A stretch of DNA of 14,739 nt from Bacillota bacterium (GCA_030527065.1 JAUNBO010000005.1:9815-24553); one strand, 5' to 3'. Shown: positions 6,446 through 13,517, counted from the stretch's first letter. Notes: generated by a model not told the origin, from the letters alone. Translations and numbers: made by a program.

Positions 6446-7903
6446 ATGGATGCTTCAACTACCCCGGTTTTGATGGTCATATTCGTATTCACCTTCATCC
6501 CCCTCATTCTGGCCGAGGTGGCCAGAAAGAGTGCGCTGCCCACGGTGGAGGACTTTTTTCTGCAAAGCCGGGAAATGTCGCTGCTTTTATCCTTTTTCAC
6601 CATTTACGCCACCTGGGTCAGCTCCTTTGCGTTCCTGGGGGCTACGTCCTCCTTTTACAGCACCGGCCCGGTCTACCTGACCTGCTTTGCCTGGAACGCC
6701 CTGTTCGGCCTTCTTTTTATGGTGATGGGGAGAAGACTCTGGCGCTACGGAAAGCGCCGCGGCTATGTGACCCCCACGGATTTCTTCAACGACATTTACC
6801 GCTACAGGCCCTTGAACCTCATCGTCACCGCCGTCATGCTGCTCTTCACCATCCCCTATCTGATGATACAGCTTTCCGGCGGAGCTTACCTGATAGAGAC
6901 CGTCACGGAGGGCCTCATCCCCTGGCGGGCGGCGGGCCTGGTCTTTTATCTCGTCATCATCATTTATCTGTGGGCCGGCGGCCTCCGGGCCGTGGCCATG
7001 GCCGACGTCTTTTACGGCAGCCTGGTGTTCCTGTCCATGCTGGTCACAGGCTTCTTCCTGATCCGCAAGGCCGGCGGCGTGGAGACTGCCTTTCATTTTA
7101 TTATGGAAACGGAGGCGGAGGCGGTGGTCCTGGGCGGCGGCCTGGAGGCCGATGGCCCGGCTATGTGGCTGGCCATGTTCGTCATGGTGCCGGTGGGCGC
7201 TCTGATGGGCCCCCAGATGTGGATCCGCTCCTTTGCGGTGAAGAGGGGGAACACCTTTCGTCTCATGCCCTTCCTCATCACCTTCGCCACCATCATGTAT
7301 CTGGGCCCCATTCTGTCCGGCGCCGCAGGAAGGGTGCTGCTTCCCGGCTTTTCCCAGACCGACGGCCTCATCCCGCAGATGCTGATGAAAACGGCGCCCC
7401 AGCTGCTTTGCGCCGTGCTTCTCTGCGGCATCGCCGCCGCCGCCCTTTCCACGGCCAACAGCCAGATCCATGCCCTGGCGGCCATCTATACCATAGACAT
7501 CCACCGCAGGTATCTGAACCCCGCCGCCCCGGACAACAAGCTGGTCTCCGTGGGGAAATGGGCGGTACTGGGAGCCTCGGCCGTGGCTTACCTGCTGCTG
7601 CTGCAAAGCCCCACCCTGATATTGGAAACGGGGACCATGGGCATGGCCGGTACCGCTCAGATTTTCGTCCCCACCGTGGGCGCCCTTTTCTGGAAGCGCT
7701 CCAACGCCAGGGCGGCTCTGGCGGGACTGCTGACGGGAGTGGGGAGCCTGGTGGGGCTGGCCGCACTTATGGAAATGGGGGGCACCTACGCCGGCTGCCT
7801 GGCCCTGGCCGCCAACGCCGCCGTTTTTATCCTTTTGAGCCTGGGCCTGCCCACGGACATGCAGACCCGGGAACGGATACTGACATATAAAGCGACATGC
7901 TGA
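6446..7903 (+). CDS. sodium:solute symporter, SSS family
   Basis: This 485-residue, highly hydrophobic protein has about 13 membrane helices and belongs to the sodium:solute symporter (SSS/SLC5-like) family, which uses the sodium gradient to import small organic solutes. Recognisable parts are ATWVSSFAFLG (about 55-65), IPYLMIQLSGGAYLI (136-150), YLWAGGLRAVAMADVFYG (174-191) and, in the helix-8 region, AALSTANSQIHA (332-343), where most relatives have STADSQ. The substrate cannot be read from sequence. The ATG at 6446 was chosen over the upstream ATG at 6374 because residues 1-230 then align without gaps to the second symporter (8820-10319) counted from its own first methionine. It shares an operon with the sigma-like protein 15 bases downstream. 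Unlike the second symporter it has no DUF3311-like partner. Confidence 0.92.
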   Translation: MDASTTPVLMVIFVFTFIPLILAEVARKSALPTVEDFFLQSREMSLLLSFFTIYATWVSSFAFLGATSSFYSTGPVYLTCFAWNALFGLLFMVMGRRLWRYGKRRGYVTPTDFFNDIYRYRPLNLIVTAVMLLFTIPYLMIQLSGGAYLIETVTEGLIPWRAAGLVFYLVIIIYLWAGGLRAVAMADVFYGSLVFLSMLVTGFFLIRKAGGVETAFHFIMETEAEAVVLGGGLEADGPAMWLAMFVMVPVGALMGPQMWIRSFAVKRGNTFRLMPFLITFATIMYLGPILSGAAGRVLLPGFSQTDGLIPQMLMKTAPQLLCAVLLCGIAAAALSTANSQIHALAAIYTIDIHRRYLNPAAPDNKLVSVGKWAVLGASAVAYLLLLQSPTLILETGTMGMAGTAQIFVPTVGALFWKRSNARAALAGLLTGVGSLVGLAALMEMGGTYAGCLALAANAAVFILLSLGLPTDMQTRERILTYKATC

Positions 7904-7918
7904 AGGGAGAATAAGAAA

Positions 7919-8665
7919 ATGGCAAGAACAAATCCGGCTCTGGTGCAGACCATCCACGACAGTCTGGCCCAATATGCCCGGGAGAATTACGAGAAGTTTT
8001 ATTATCTGGTGTACAGCTATGTGAAGAACCAGGAGGTGGCCACCCTGGTCATTCAGAACGTGGTGTACTACAGCCTGGCCAATGCCCGGAAGCTGCCGGA
8101 GCTGCCGCCTATGCGCACTTGGTATTTCCAGCTGCTGATCCGGGACGGCATGAGGACCATGCGGCGGAACGATTTTCCCCGGAAATTCACGGACAATTCT
8201 CAGCTTTACGCCTATTTTGAGACCCTGGAGCCCTCCGCCACCAATGTGTTCAAGCTCTACTATTTTGAAGAGATGGAGATGGACCAGGTGATGGGGATCC
8301 TGCGGATGAAGGCGGATGAGGTGAAGCGCCGGCTGCGCTATGTGCGCAGCGCCATGGAGATCGATTCTTCTCTGGATGAGGAATCCCTGGAGCGCCTGGA
8401 GGAGCTGATCCGCCTTTACGAGAGCCCGGAGATTCCCGAAGACCTGGGCCGGATAGTGGAGGAAGCCATTCGGAAAGAGGAGGAGGGCCATGCCCGGCAT
8501 ATGGAGAAGCAGAGGAAGACCCGCATCATAAAGCCTCTGGGGCTGGTGGTCCTGATCGTCCTGCTGTTCCTTTTCACCGGCCATGCGGTGGAGACTCAGC
8601 CCGGTTTTGCGGAGGCCCTGGCCCGGGTCCCCCTCATAGGGAACCTGTTGCTCTCTCTGTTCTAA
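7919..8665 (+). CDS. ECF sigma-like protein fused to an anti-sigma-like membrane segment
   Basis: The 248-residue protein combines two parts. Residues 24-83 resemble ECF sigma region 2: FYYLVYSYVKNQEVATLVIQ aligns with the FSYVRSMADAEDIAQ of the sigma factor at 609-1094, but the conserved acidic residues are lost. Residues 100-146 resemble region 4 (YYFEEMEMDQVMGILRMKAD, then VKRRLRYVRSAME). A charged linker (150-205, with SPEIPEDLGRIVEEAIRKEE) resembles the cytoplasmic part of anti-sigma factors. One helix follows (about 206-221). The tail GFAEALARVPLIGNLL resembles the region just outside the membrane in RsiV-like (DUF3298/DUF4179) anti-sigma factors, and the protein ends there, without a sensor domain. 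GGGAG lies 9 bases before the ATG. It is cotranscribed with the symporter. It may be a membrane-tethered regulator or a non-DNA-binding derivative. The sigma likeness is moderately sure, the function unknown. Confidence 0.75.
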   Translation: MARTNPALVQTIHDSLAQYARENYEKFYYLVYSYVKNQEVATLVIQNVVYYSLANARKLPELPPMRTWYFQLLIRDGMRTMRRNDFPRKFTDNSQLYAYFETLEPSATNVFKLYYFEEMEMDQVMGILRMKADEVKRRLRYVRSAMEIDSSLDEESLERLEELIRLYESPEIPEDLGRIVEEAIRKEEEGHARHMEKQRKTRIIKPLGLVVLIVLLFLFTGHAVETQPGFAEALARVPLIGNLLLSLF

Positions 8666-8682
8666 CGGGGCTTATTTCCCCG
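8666..8682 (+). terminator. possible weak terminator after the sigma-like gene
   Basis: CGGGG (8666-8670) and CCCCG (8678-8682) can pair around a 7-base loop immediately after the TAA, followed by GGGTCTTTG. The U-tract is poor, so termination efficiency is doubtful. The convergent gap 8666-8819 also contains the strong minus-strand terminator and a CCTTGCAAGG palindrome, and no gene. Confidence 0.25.
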
Positions 8683-8738
8683 GGGTCTTTGCCGGCCCCT
8701 CCTGCAGAAAACAAAACAGAAAAAGGAAACGCAAAAGA

Positions 8739-8769
8739 CCGCCGCCACCTGTTTTCCAGGTGGCGGCGG
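8739..8769 (-). terminator. rho-independent terminator of the second symporter operon
   Basis: A perfect 13-base-pair stem (CCGCCGCCACCTG with CAGGTGGCGGCGG) encloses a 5-base loop. On the minus strand the stem is followed by TCTTTTGCGTTTCCTTTTTC, a U-rich tail. On the plus strand no U-tract follows. It lies about 50 bases beyond the stop codon at 8820. Confidence 0.85.
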
Positions 8770-8819
8770 CCCTTGCAAGGAGCTATGTACTACCGATGAG
8801 TGCCAGTGTTATGCATTCA

Positions 8820-10319
8820 TCAATCTACATCTTTGCCATGATAGAAGTCGGAGTACTGCTGCTTCAGCTCGTTCATCAGGGCCTCGGGCCTGGGCTTGGT
8901 GCACAGGGAGACCACGAAGAACACGACGATGTTGATGATGAGGGACAGCAGTGCGCCGCCGCCGCTGGCAAAGGGTCCCGGGATGGGCAGCCAGCCGAAG
9001 GTGAAGCAGGTCAGGATGACGATGCCCACGATGAGTCCGGACATGGCGCCGGCCACGGTGGACCGCTTCCAGAAGAGAGCGCCCATGGTGGGGACCATTA
9101 CCTGTGCGGTGCCGCCCAGGGCTACCAGGCCGATGGTGACCAGCATGCCCGGTACATAGAGGCACATCACATAGGCGATGGCGGACAGGATCAGGATGGC
9201 CCATCTGCCTACCCATACCAGAGACCGCTCAGACATGTTCTTGTTGAAGTATGCCTTGTGGAAGTCTATGGTGTAGACGGCGGACATGGAGTGGATCTGG
9301 CTGTTGGCCGTGGACATGGCAGCGGCGGCGCCGCAGGCCATGAGGAAGCAGGCCAGCACATAGGGAGCATGGTTGAACAGCACTGTGGGCAGGATGTAGT
9401 CCGCATTGCCGTTGACCAGCTCGGCCACGTCCGGATAGAGCAGCTTGCCGCTGTTGCCGGTGAGCATGGAGCCCACGTAGGCGATGGCGGCGAAGCCCAG
9501 CAGGAAGGGCATCAGGTTGAACAGTCTTCCGGATTTTACCGCATAGATACGGGTCCAGAGCTGGGGCCCCATGAAGGAGCCTACCGGGGTGATGATGAAC
9601 ATGGCCAGCCAGTTCATCCACCTGCCCTCTGCGAGGACGGTCTGGCCGGGGAAGGTCTCTTCCAGCTGGTGGAACATTTCCACCGGGCCGCCCAGGAGGC
9701 TGGCCACATAGAAGCCGGCGAACATCATGCCGAAGAACAGCAGGATGCCGTAGAAGATGTCCGTCCAGGCCACCGCCCGGAGACCGCCGGCCCATACGTA
9801 GATGATGATGACCACGTAGAAGAGCAGGGCTGCCAGGGCGAAGGGGATGGTGTTGCCGGAGGCCACCTGGATCAGGTAAGCGCCGCCGGACAGCTGGATC
9901 TGCAGATAAGGAATGGTGAAGAGCAGCATGATGACGGCCACCACGTTGCCCAGGGATTCCGAACCATACTGATGCATGAAGAAATCCTTGGGGGTGATGT
10001 AGTTGTTCAGCTTGCCCATGTACCAGATTTTCTTACCTACGCCGAAATACATGATGCCGAAGAAGATGTTCCACGCAATGGCCGTCCAATACATGGGGCC
10101 GGTGGTGTAGAAGTAGCCGTTGGAGCCCAGGAAAGCGAAGGCGCTCCACCAGGTGGCGGCTACGGTGAAGAATACGGCGATGGAGCCCATTCCACGGCCC
10201 TGGACGAAGTAGTCCTCGGTGGTGGCTACGGATTTACCTTTGGCCACGAAGCCGATGCCCAGAGGAAAGAGCATAAAGAACGCAATGATTAACAATGCAG
10301 CAGTGTTATCTCCGCTCAT
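8820..10319 (-). CDS. sodium:solute symporter, SSS family (paralogue of 6446-7903)
   Basis: The 499-residue protein has about 13 membrane helices and clear SSS-family segments: AATWWSAFAFLGS (about 54-66), IPYLQIQLSGGAYLI (136-150), YVWAGGLRAVAWTDIFYG (174-191) and AAMSTANSQIHS (333-344). It is a close paralogue of the plus-strand symporter and aligns with it without gaps over the first 230 residues. The helix-8 motif STANSQ is shared by both where STADSQ is usual. The substrate is unknown. The ATG overlaps the TGA of the preceding small gene (ATGA), so the two are translationally coupled and probably form one transporter unit. A purine-rich GGAAGGGGGGG tract precedes the start. Transcription ends at the hairpin at 8739-8769. 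The two symporter operons face each other tail to tail. Confidence 0.95.
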   Translation of the reverse strand: MSGDNTAALLIIAFFMLFPLGIGFVAKGKSVATTEDYFVQGRGMGSIAVFFTVAATWWSAFAFLGSNGYFYTTGPMYWTAIAWNIFFGIMYFGVGKKIWYMGKLNNYITPKDFFMHQYGSESLGNVVAVIMLLFTIPYLQIQLSGGAYLIQVASGNTIPFALAALLFYVVIIIYVWAGGLRAVAWTDIFYGILLFFGMMFAGFYVASLLGGPVEMFHQLEETFPGQTVLAEGRWMNWLAMFIITPVGSFMGPQLWTRIYAVKSGRLFNLMPFLLGFAAIAYVGSMLTGNSGKLLYPDVAELVNGNADYILPTVLFNHAPYVLACFLMACGAAAAMSTANSQIHSMSAVYTIDFHKAYFNKNMSERSLVWVGRWAILILSAIAYVMCLYVPGMLVTIGLVALGGTAQVMVPTMGALFWKRSTVAGAMSGLIVGIVILTCFTFGWLPIPGPFASGGGALLSLIINIVVFFVVSLCTKPRPEALMNELKQQYSDFYHGKDVD

Positions 10320-10570
10320 TCATTAGCCCCCCCTTCCTTGTTGGCCTTGGGTTCGCCCCAATTGTCCTTGAATGCGATGAAGATCACGACACACATGTAG
10401 GCCCAGCAAATCAGGATAAATCCGTAGATGAACGGGAATCCGAAGATGTAGGGCTCCGACTTGTCCTTAAAGAAGAACACGCCGGGGAACTCCATCACCA
10501 TGAACCCGATCAGGATCAGGATCCAGTACAGCTTGCCTTTGGCGGTCATTTTGCGATCGTCCGGTCTCAT
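10316..10570 (-). CDS. DUF3311-like small membrane protein, symporter partner
   Basis: This 84-residue protein has two predicted helices: about 11-27 (YWILILIGFMVMEFPGVFF) and about 39-61 (FGFPFIYGFILICWAYMCVV). The segment EPYIFGFPFIYGFI matches my memory of DUF3311 proteins, which are typically encoded directly before SSS symporters and thought to be accessory subunits. The start at 10570 was chosen over a methionine 18 codons upstream because AAAGGAGGAG lies 8 bases before it and the upstream extension runs across a likely operator. The last codons overlap the symporter start by four bases. Leader and upstream sequence contain a perfect dyad at 10604-10621. Confidence 0.82.
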   Translation of the reverse strand: MRPDDRKMTAKGKLYWILILIGFMVMEFPGVFFFKDKSEPYIFGFPFIYGFILICWAYMCVVIFIAFKDNWGEPKANKEGGANE

Positions 10571-10603
10571 TCCAACTCCTCCTTTCAGTAATAATGTAAA
10601 ATA

Positions 10604-10621
10604 GTGATAATTGCTTATCAC
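10604..10621. promoter_or_regulatory. 18-base perfect dyad upstream of the DUF3311/symporter operon
   Basis: GTGATAA-TTGC-TTATCAC is a perfect inverted repeat with 7-base arms, 34 bases before the start codon of the small gene. On the minus strand a TAGAAT hexamer (10628-10623) lies immediately upstream of it, with TTGGAT 15 bases further up, so the dyad would overlap the transcription start. That position fits a repressor operator. The regulator is unknown. Upstream, the sequence AAAAGTTT occurs twice in an AT-rich tract. Confidence 0.45.
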
Positions 10622-10697
10622 CATTCTACATGAGCCAGTTTAAATCCAATTCAAACTTTTCTTAAACTTTTCTAAATATTTCAAAAAAGAAGGGGGC

Positions 10698-12215
10698 TTA
10701 AGCGTCCTCCAAAATTTCTTCCTCTTCTTCTCCCTCCTCCTCTTTTTCATAGACCGCCTCGCCGCCAAGAAAGGTCATGGCCACGGGGATGTCGGAAAGG
10801 GGGCCGGTCCACTGGTACGGGTCCTGCTCCAGAAGGACAAAATCCGCCGCTTTTCCTTTTTCTATGGAGCCCAGCTCGTTTTCCCGGCGCAGGAACCAGG
10901 CGGCGTCTATGGTGAGGCTGTCTATGGCGGCCTCTGCGGAGAGTTCCTCCCGGGGCCCGTCCAGGATCACGGCCAGGTCCTGGAGGATGGCGCCGGTCTC
11001 GGCGTCCCAGCTGGAGGAAGCGTCGTAGCTGAGGATGAGGCGGTTCTTCTTGTATCCGGCCCGGCGCAGGGCGGAAAAGGCGTTCACCGCCGCTTCCATG
11101 GCGGCTTCTCCCTGAGGGAAAAGCTGCACATTGCAGCCCCGGTCGCCGGCCTCCACGCACAGGGCCTCCAGGATCTCCGGCCGGGGGGTGAGGGCTCCTT
11201 CGTATTCCGTCACCAGGACCCGCAGGGTGGTAAAAGCCATAAATTCGCTGCATTCCAGGCAGGCGGTATTCTTTTGCAGCAGCCGGGCCACGGCCCGCTG
11301 GGGGTGGGGGTTGCCCATAAGGGTGACGGAGCCGAAGAAGCGGTGAGGGGGCAGCCCTTCCTGCAAAAGGGTGGTGAGGGCGGCGATGTAGTAGTTGTCC
11401 AGATAATCCGGGCCGCCGCAGTCGAAGACGCTGGTGTAGCCCCGGCGGCTGAGCTCCCGTCCGGCGGCCTCCGCCGCCTCCGGCAGGCTTTCCACACAGA
11501 AGGGGTCCGCTGCGTCTATGACGAAGAGGATGGGAAGGACGTCCATAAGCACCCCCGTGGGCCAGCCTTCTTCGTCCCGGGTGAAATAGTGGACGCCGGG
11601 CTGGGGGTCCTGAAGAAATCCGGGGACGGAAGGAGCCTGGTTCTCTTCTTCTTCATCGTCATCGTCCTGCAGGGCCAGGGCGGCGGCCCTGTCTTCCCGG
11701 GCGAAAGCCTCCGCCATTTCCAGGGCGCAGGAGTTGCACCAGCCCTGACGGCCGCTGCGGCTCAGAAGCAGGACCGGCTTGTCCGGGCAGACGGCGTCCA
11801 GCAACTCTTTGGCTCCCAGGTGGTCCTGGTCGGAGAAGAGCAGATCGCTGTAGCCGAAGCCGAAATAAGCCGGAAGCTCCGGATGGCCGGCGGCAAAGGC
11901 CCCTAGGGCCTCCGCCGCCTCCTGACGGCCGGCTTCCGTTTCCAGCTTCAGGCCCCGGTGCAGGAAGGTCCGGAGCACCGGATGGCCTTTCAGCTCTATG
12001 AAGCCGGGAAGGAGATAAGCCCCCTCCAAGTCCCATTCCTCTGTGTGGGGACCCCGGAAGGGCTCCATTTCTTCTTCCGCTCCCACCCAGAGGATGCGGC
12101 CGTCCTTTACGGCCACCGCCTCCGCTTTGGGTTGATTGAAATCCGACGTATAGATGGTGCCGTTGCAGAAAATCAGGTCTGCATGCTGGGTTTTCTTAAA
12201 AAGACCAAATGCCAT
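10698..12215 (-). CDS. amidohydrolase-3 (YtcJ-like) family protein, apparently without metal ligands
   Basis: The 505-residue protein has the amidohydrolase fold outline: an N-terminal strand region (ADLIFCNGTIYT, VKDGRILWVG), AYLLPGFIELKGHP (67-79), a central barrel, and the C-terminal SLTIDAAWFLRRE...GSIEKGKAADFVLLEQDP (433-466). These fit the YtcJ branch, whose active members hydrolyse amides or related bonds. However, the HxH after PGFID is replaced by ELKGH, the DGH-type site by SGRQGW (154-159), the VHAIGD site by LFPQGE (365-370), and RIEHAQ by RLILSYD (392-398). Every position where a ligand is expected seems lost, so hydrolysis is unlikely. It has an acidic insertion (DDDDEEEE, 184-191) and an acidic tail (491-505). 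GGAGAG precedes the ATG at 12215. It lies between the gap gene and the second symporter operon. It may be a binding or regulatory protein. Confidence 0.82.
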   Translation of the reverse strand: MAFGLFKKTQHADLIFCNGTIYTSDFNQPKAEAVAVKDGRILWVGAEEEMEPFRGPHTEEWDLEGAYLLPGFIELKGHPVLRTFLHRGLKLETEAGRQEAAEALGAFAAGHPELPAYFGFGYSDLLFSDQDHLGAKELLDAVCPDKPVLLLSRSGRQGWCNSCALEMAEAFAREDRAAALALQDDDDEEEENQAPSVPGFLQDPQPGVHYFTRDEEGWPTGVLMDVLPILFVIDAADPFCVESLPEAAEAAGRELSRRGYTSVFDCGGPDYLDNYYIAALTTLLQEGLPPHRFFGSVTLMGNPHPQRAVARLLQKNTACLECSEFMAFTTLRVLVTEYEGALTPRPEILEALCVEAGDRGCNVQLFPQGEAAMEAAVNAFSALRRAGYKKNRLILSYDASSSWDAETGAILQDLAVILDGPREELSAEAAIDSLTIDAAWFLRRENELGSIEKGKAADFVLLEQDPYQWTGPLSDIPVAMTFLGGEAVYEKEEEGEEEEEILEDA

Positions 12216-12253
12216 CGCTTCTCTCCGTTTTGTAAATCCTTAGTACTGACGAT

Positions 12254-12281
12254 CTGCCCGTTTGCATGAGCAAACGGGCAG
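12254..12281 (-). terminator. strong hairpin between gap and the amidohydrolase-like gene
   Basis: CTGCCCGTTTGC-ATGA-GCAAACGGGCAG is a perfect 12-base-pair stem with a 4-base loop, downstream of the gap stop and 38 bases before the amidohydrolase start. A second small hairpin (TCCCG-AAA-CGGGA, 12289-12301) lies beside it. Neither is followed by a U-tract on the minus strand, so it may act in mRNA processing, stability or partial termination rather than as a classical terminator. Confidence 0.5.
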
Positions 12282-12318
12282 GCTTGCTTCCCGAAACGGG
12301 AGACTTTTCTTTTCTATC

Positions 12319-13338
12319 CTATTTTCCGTCCACTGCCGCCATGTGCTTTATGAGGCGCAGGAGCTGGATGGTGTAGCCCCATTCGTTGTCGTACCAAGCC
12401 AGGAGCTTGAAGAACCGGGAGTTCAGCTCCACGCCCATGAGGGAATCGAACACACAGGTGTGGGAATCCATGAGCACGTCTGCGGAAACGATGGGGTCCT
12501 TGCAGTATTTCAGGATGCCTTTCAGGTAAGTTTCGGAAGCCTCTTCCATTTTGGCGCAGATGTCCGCATAGGAGGTGTCTTTGCCCAGAGAGACGTTCAG
12601 GTCCACAATGGAGCCGTCGGCGGAGGGGATCCGCATGGAGATGCCCGTCAGCTTTCCCTTCAGCTCGGGGATGACCAGGCCCACGGCCTTGGCCGCGCCG
12701 GTGGTGGAGGGGATGATGTTTCCGTAGACGGAACGCCCCGTCCGCCAGTCCTTGGGGGTGCGGCAGTCCACGGTCTTCTGCTTGGAGGTGGAGGCGTGGA
12801 CGGTGGTCATGAGCCCCTGCTCTATGCCGTAATTGTCCTGCAGGACCCTGGCCAGGGGGGCCAGGCAGTTGGTGGTGCAGGAGGCGTTGGAGACGATATG
12901 CATGTCCTTGCTGTATTTTTCCTGATTTACGCCCACAACGAAGGTGGGGATCTCTTTGTCCTTGGCAGGAGCGGAAATCACCACTTTTTTGGCGCCGCCT
13001 TTCAGGTGGCCTCCTGCGGTTTCCCCGGTTAGAAAAGCGCCGGTGCCTTCCACTATATATTCGGCGCCGCACTGGCTCCAGGGAATGAGAGCGGGGTCGT
13101 CATAGCTGAACACGGGGACCTTTTTCCCGTCTATGACCAGGCCTTCTTCCCAGGTCTCCACTGACTTCTCGAATCTGCCGAACACGGTATCGTAACGCAG
13201 CAGGTAGGAGAGGTAATCGTACTCCGCTTTTCTGATGTTGATGCCGCAAAGATCGAAGCCCTCCTCCTGGGTGAAGATGGCCCGGATGGCCGAGGTGCTG
13301 ATCCTTCCGAATCCGTTGATGCCGACTTTAATGCCCAT
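12319..13338 (-). CDS. gap: type I glyceraldehyde-3-phosphate dehydrogenase
   Basis: The 339-residue protein catalyses the glycolytic oxidation and phosphorylation of glyceraldehyde 3-phosphate to 1,3-bisphosphoglycerate. Visible hallmarks are the dinucleotide loop GINGFGRIS (6-14), catalytic C154 in SNASCTTNCLAPLA, H181 in TTVHASTSKQKTVD, the KDWRTGR and NIIPSTTGAAKAVG phosphate-binding segments, and the C-terminal WYDNEWGY (315-322). The length is normal. The second strand reads CGINIRKAE, lacking the usual acidic residue after IN that binds the adenosine ribose of NAD, so cofactor preference may differ. The ATG at 13338 was chosen over upstream in-frame methionines because AGGAGG lies 8 bases before it and the protein starts as in the family. 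It has its own promoter candidate (13477-13505), a leader of about 130 bases, and no other glycolytic genes around it. Confidence 0.97.
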   Translation of the reverse strand: MGIKVGINGFGRISTSAIRAIFTQEEGFDLCGINIRKAEYDYLSYLLRYDTVFGRFEKSVETWEEGLVIDGKKVPVFSYDDPALIPWSQCGAEYIVEGTGAFLTGETAGGHLKGGAKKVVISAPAKDKEIPTFVVGVNQEKYSKDMHIVSNASCTTNCLAPLARVLQDNYGIEQGLMTTVHASTSKQKTVDCRTPKDWRTGRSVYGNIIPSTTGAAKAVGLVIPELKGKLTGISMRIPSADGSIVDLNVSLGKDTSYADICAKMEEASETYLKGILKYCKDPIVSADVLMDSHTCVFDSLMGVELNSRFFKLLAWYDNEWGYTIQLLRLIKHMAAVDGK

Positions 13339-13442
13339 AACTAAGTCCTCCTTCAAATTTTGATCTCTGCGCTTAGTCTGTCCCGCTTCAGGCAAAAGGA
13401 CAAGGCCTGCGCAGAAAAAAATAGAAAATCAAAACAGGTTTT

Positions 13443-13462
13443 CCCGCCATGGTCCCGGCGGG
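13443..13462 (-). promoter_or_regulatory. GC-rich hairpin in the gap leader, followed by a U-rich stretch
   Basis: CCCGCC (13443-13448 on plus) pairs with GGCGGG (13457-13462) around an 8-base loop. On the minus strand it is followed by AAAACC and then TGTTTTGATTTTCTATTTTTTT. It lies near the start of the predicted gap transcript, so it could act as an attenuator or stabilise the 5' end. No known riboswitch or T-box sequence was recognised. Confidence 0.3.
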
Positions 13463-13476
13463 CCTTATCCATACCT

Positions 13477-13505
13477 ACTCTACCAGACTTTTCCGGAAAA
13501 AGCAA
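13477..13505 (-). promoter_or_regulatory. extended -10 promoter for gap
   Basis: On the minus strand TTGCTT (13505-13500) is separated by 17 bases from TAGAGT (13482-13477), and a TG dinucleotide one base before the -10 makes it an extended -10 element. Transcription would begin near 13470, 132 bases before the gap ATG. The remainder of 13339-13589 holds no convincing gene. Confidence 0.5.
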
Positions 13506-13517
13506 CATGAAGGAGAA

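Noticed and set aside
6587..8584. A 665-codon open frame on the minus strand opposite the first symporter and the sigma-like gene
   Set aside because: It is rich in His, Gln, Gly and Asp with no domain signature, and is the antisense reflection of GC-rich hydrophobic codons. The plus-strand proteins have clear family motifs.
8760..10292. A 510-codon open frame on the plus strand opposite the second symporter
   Set aside because: It shows the same His/Gln/Asp/Gly-rich antisense composition, has no ribosome binding site and overlaps the strong terminator. The minus-strand symporter is unmistakable.
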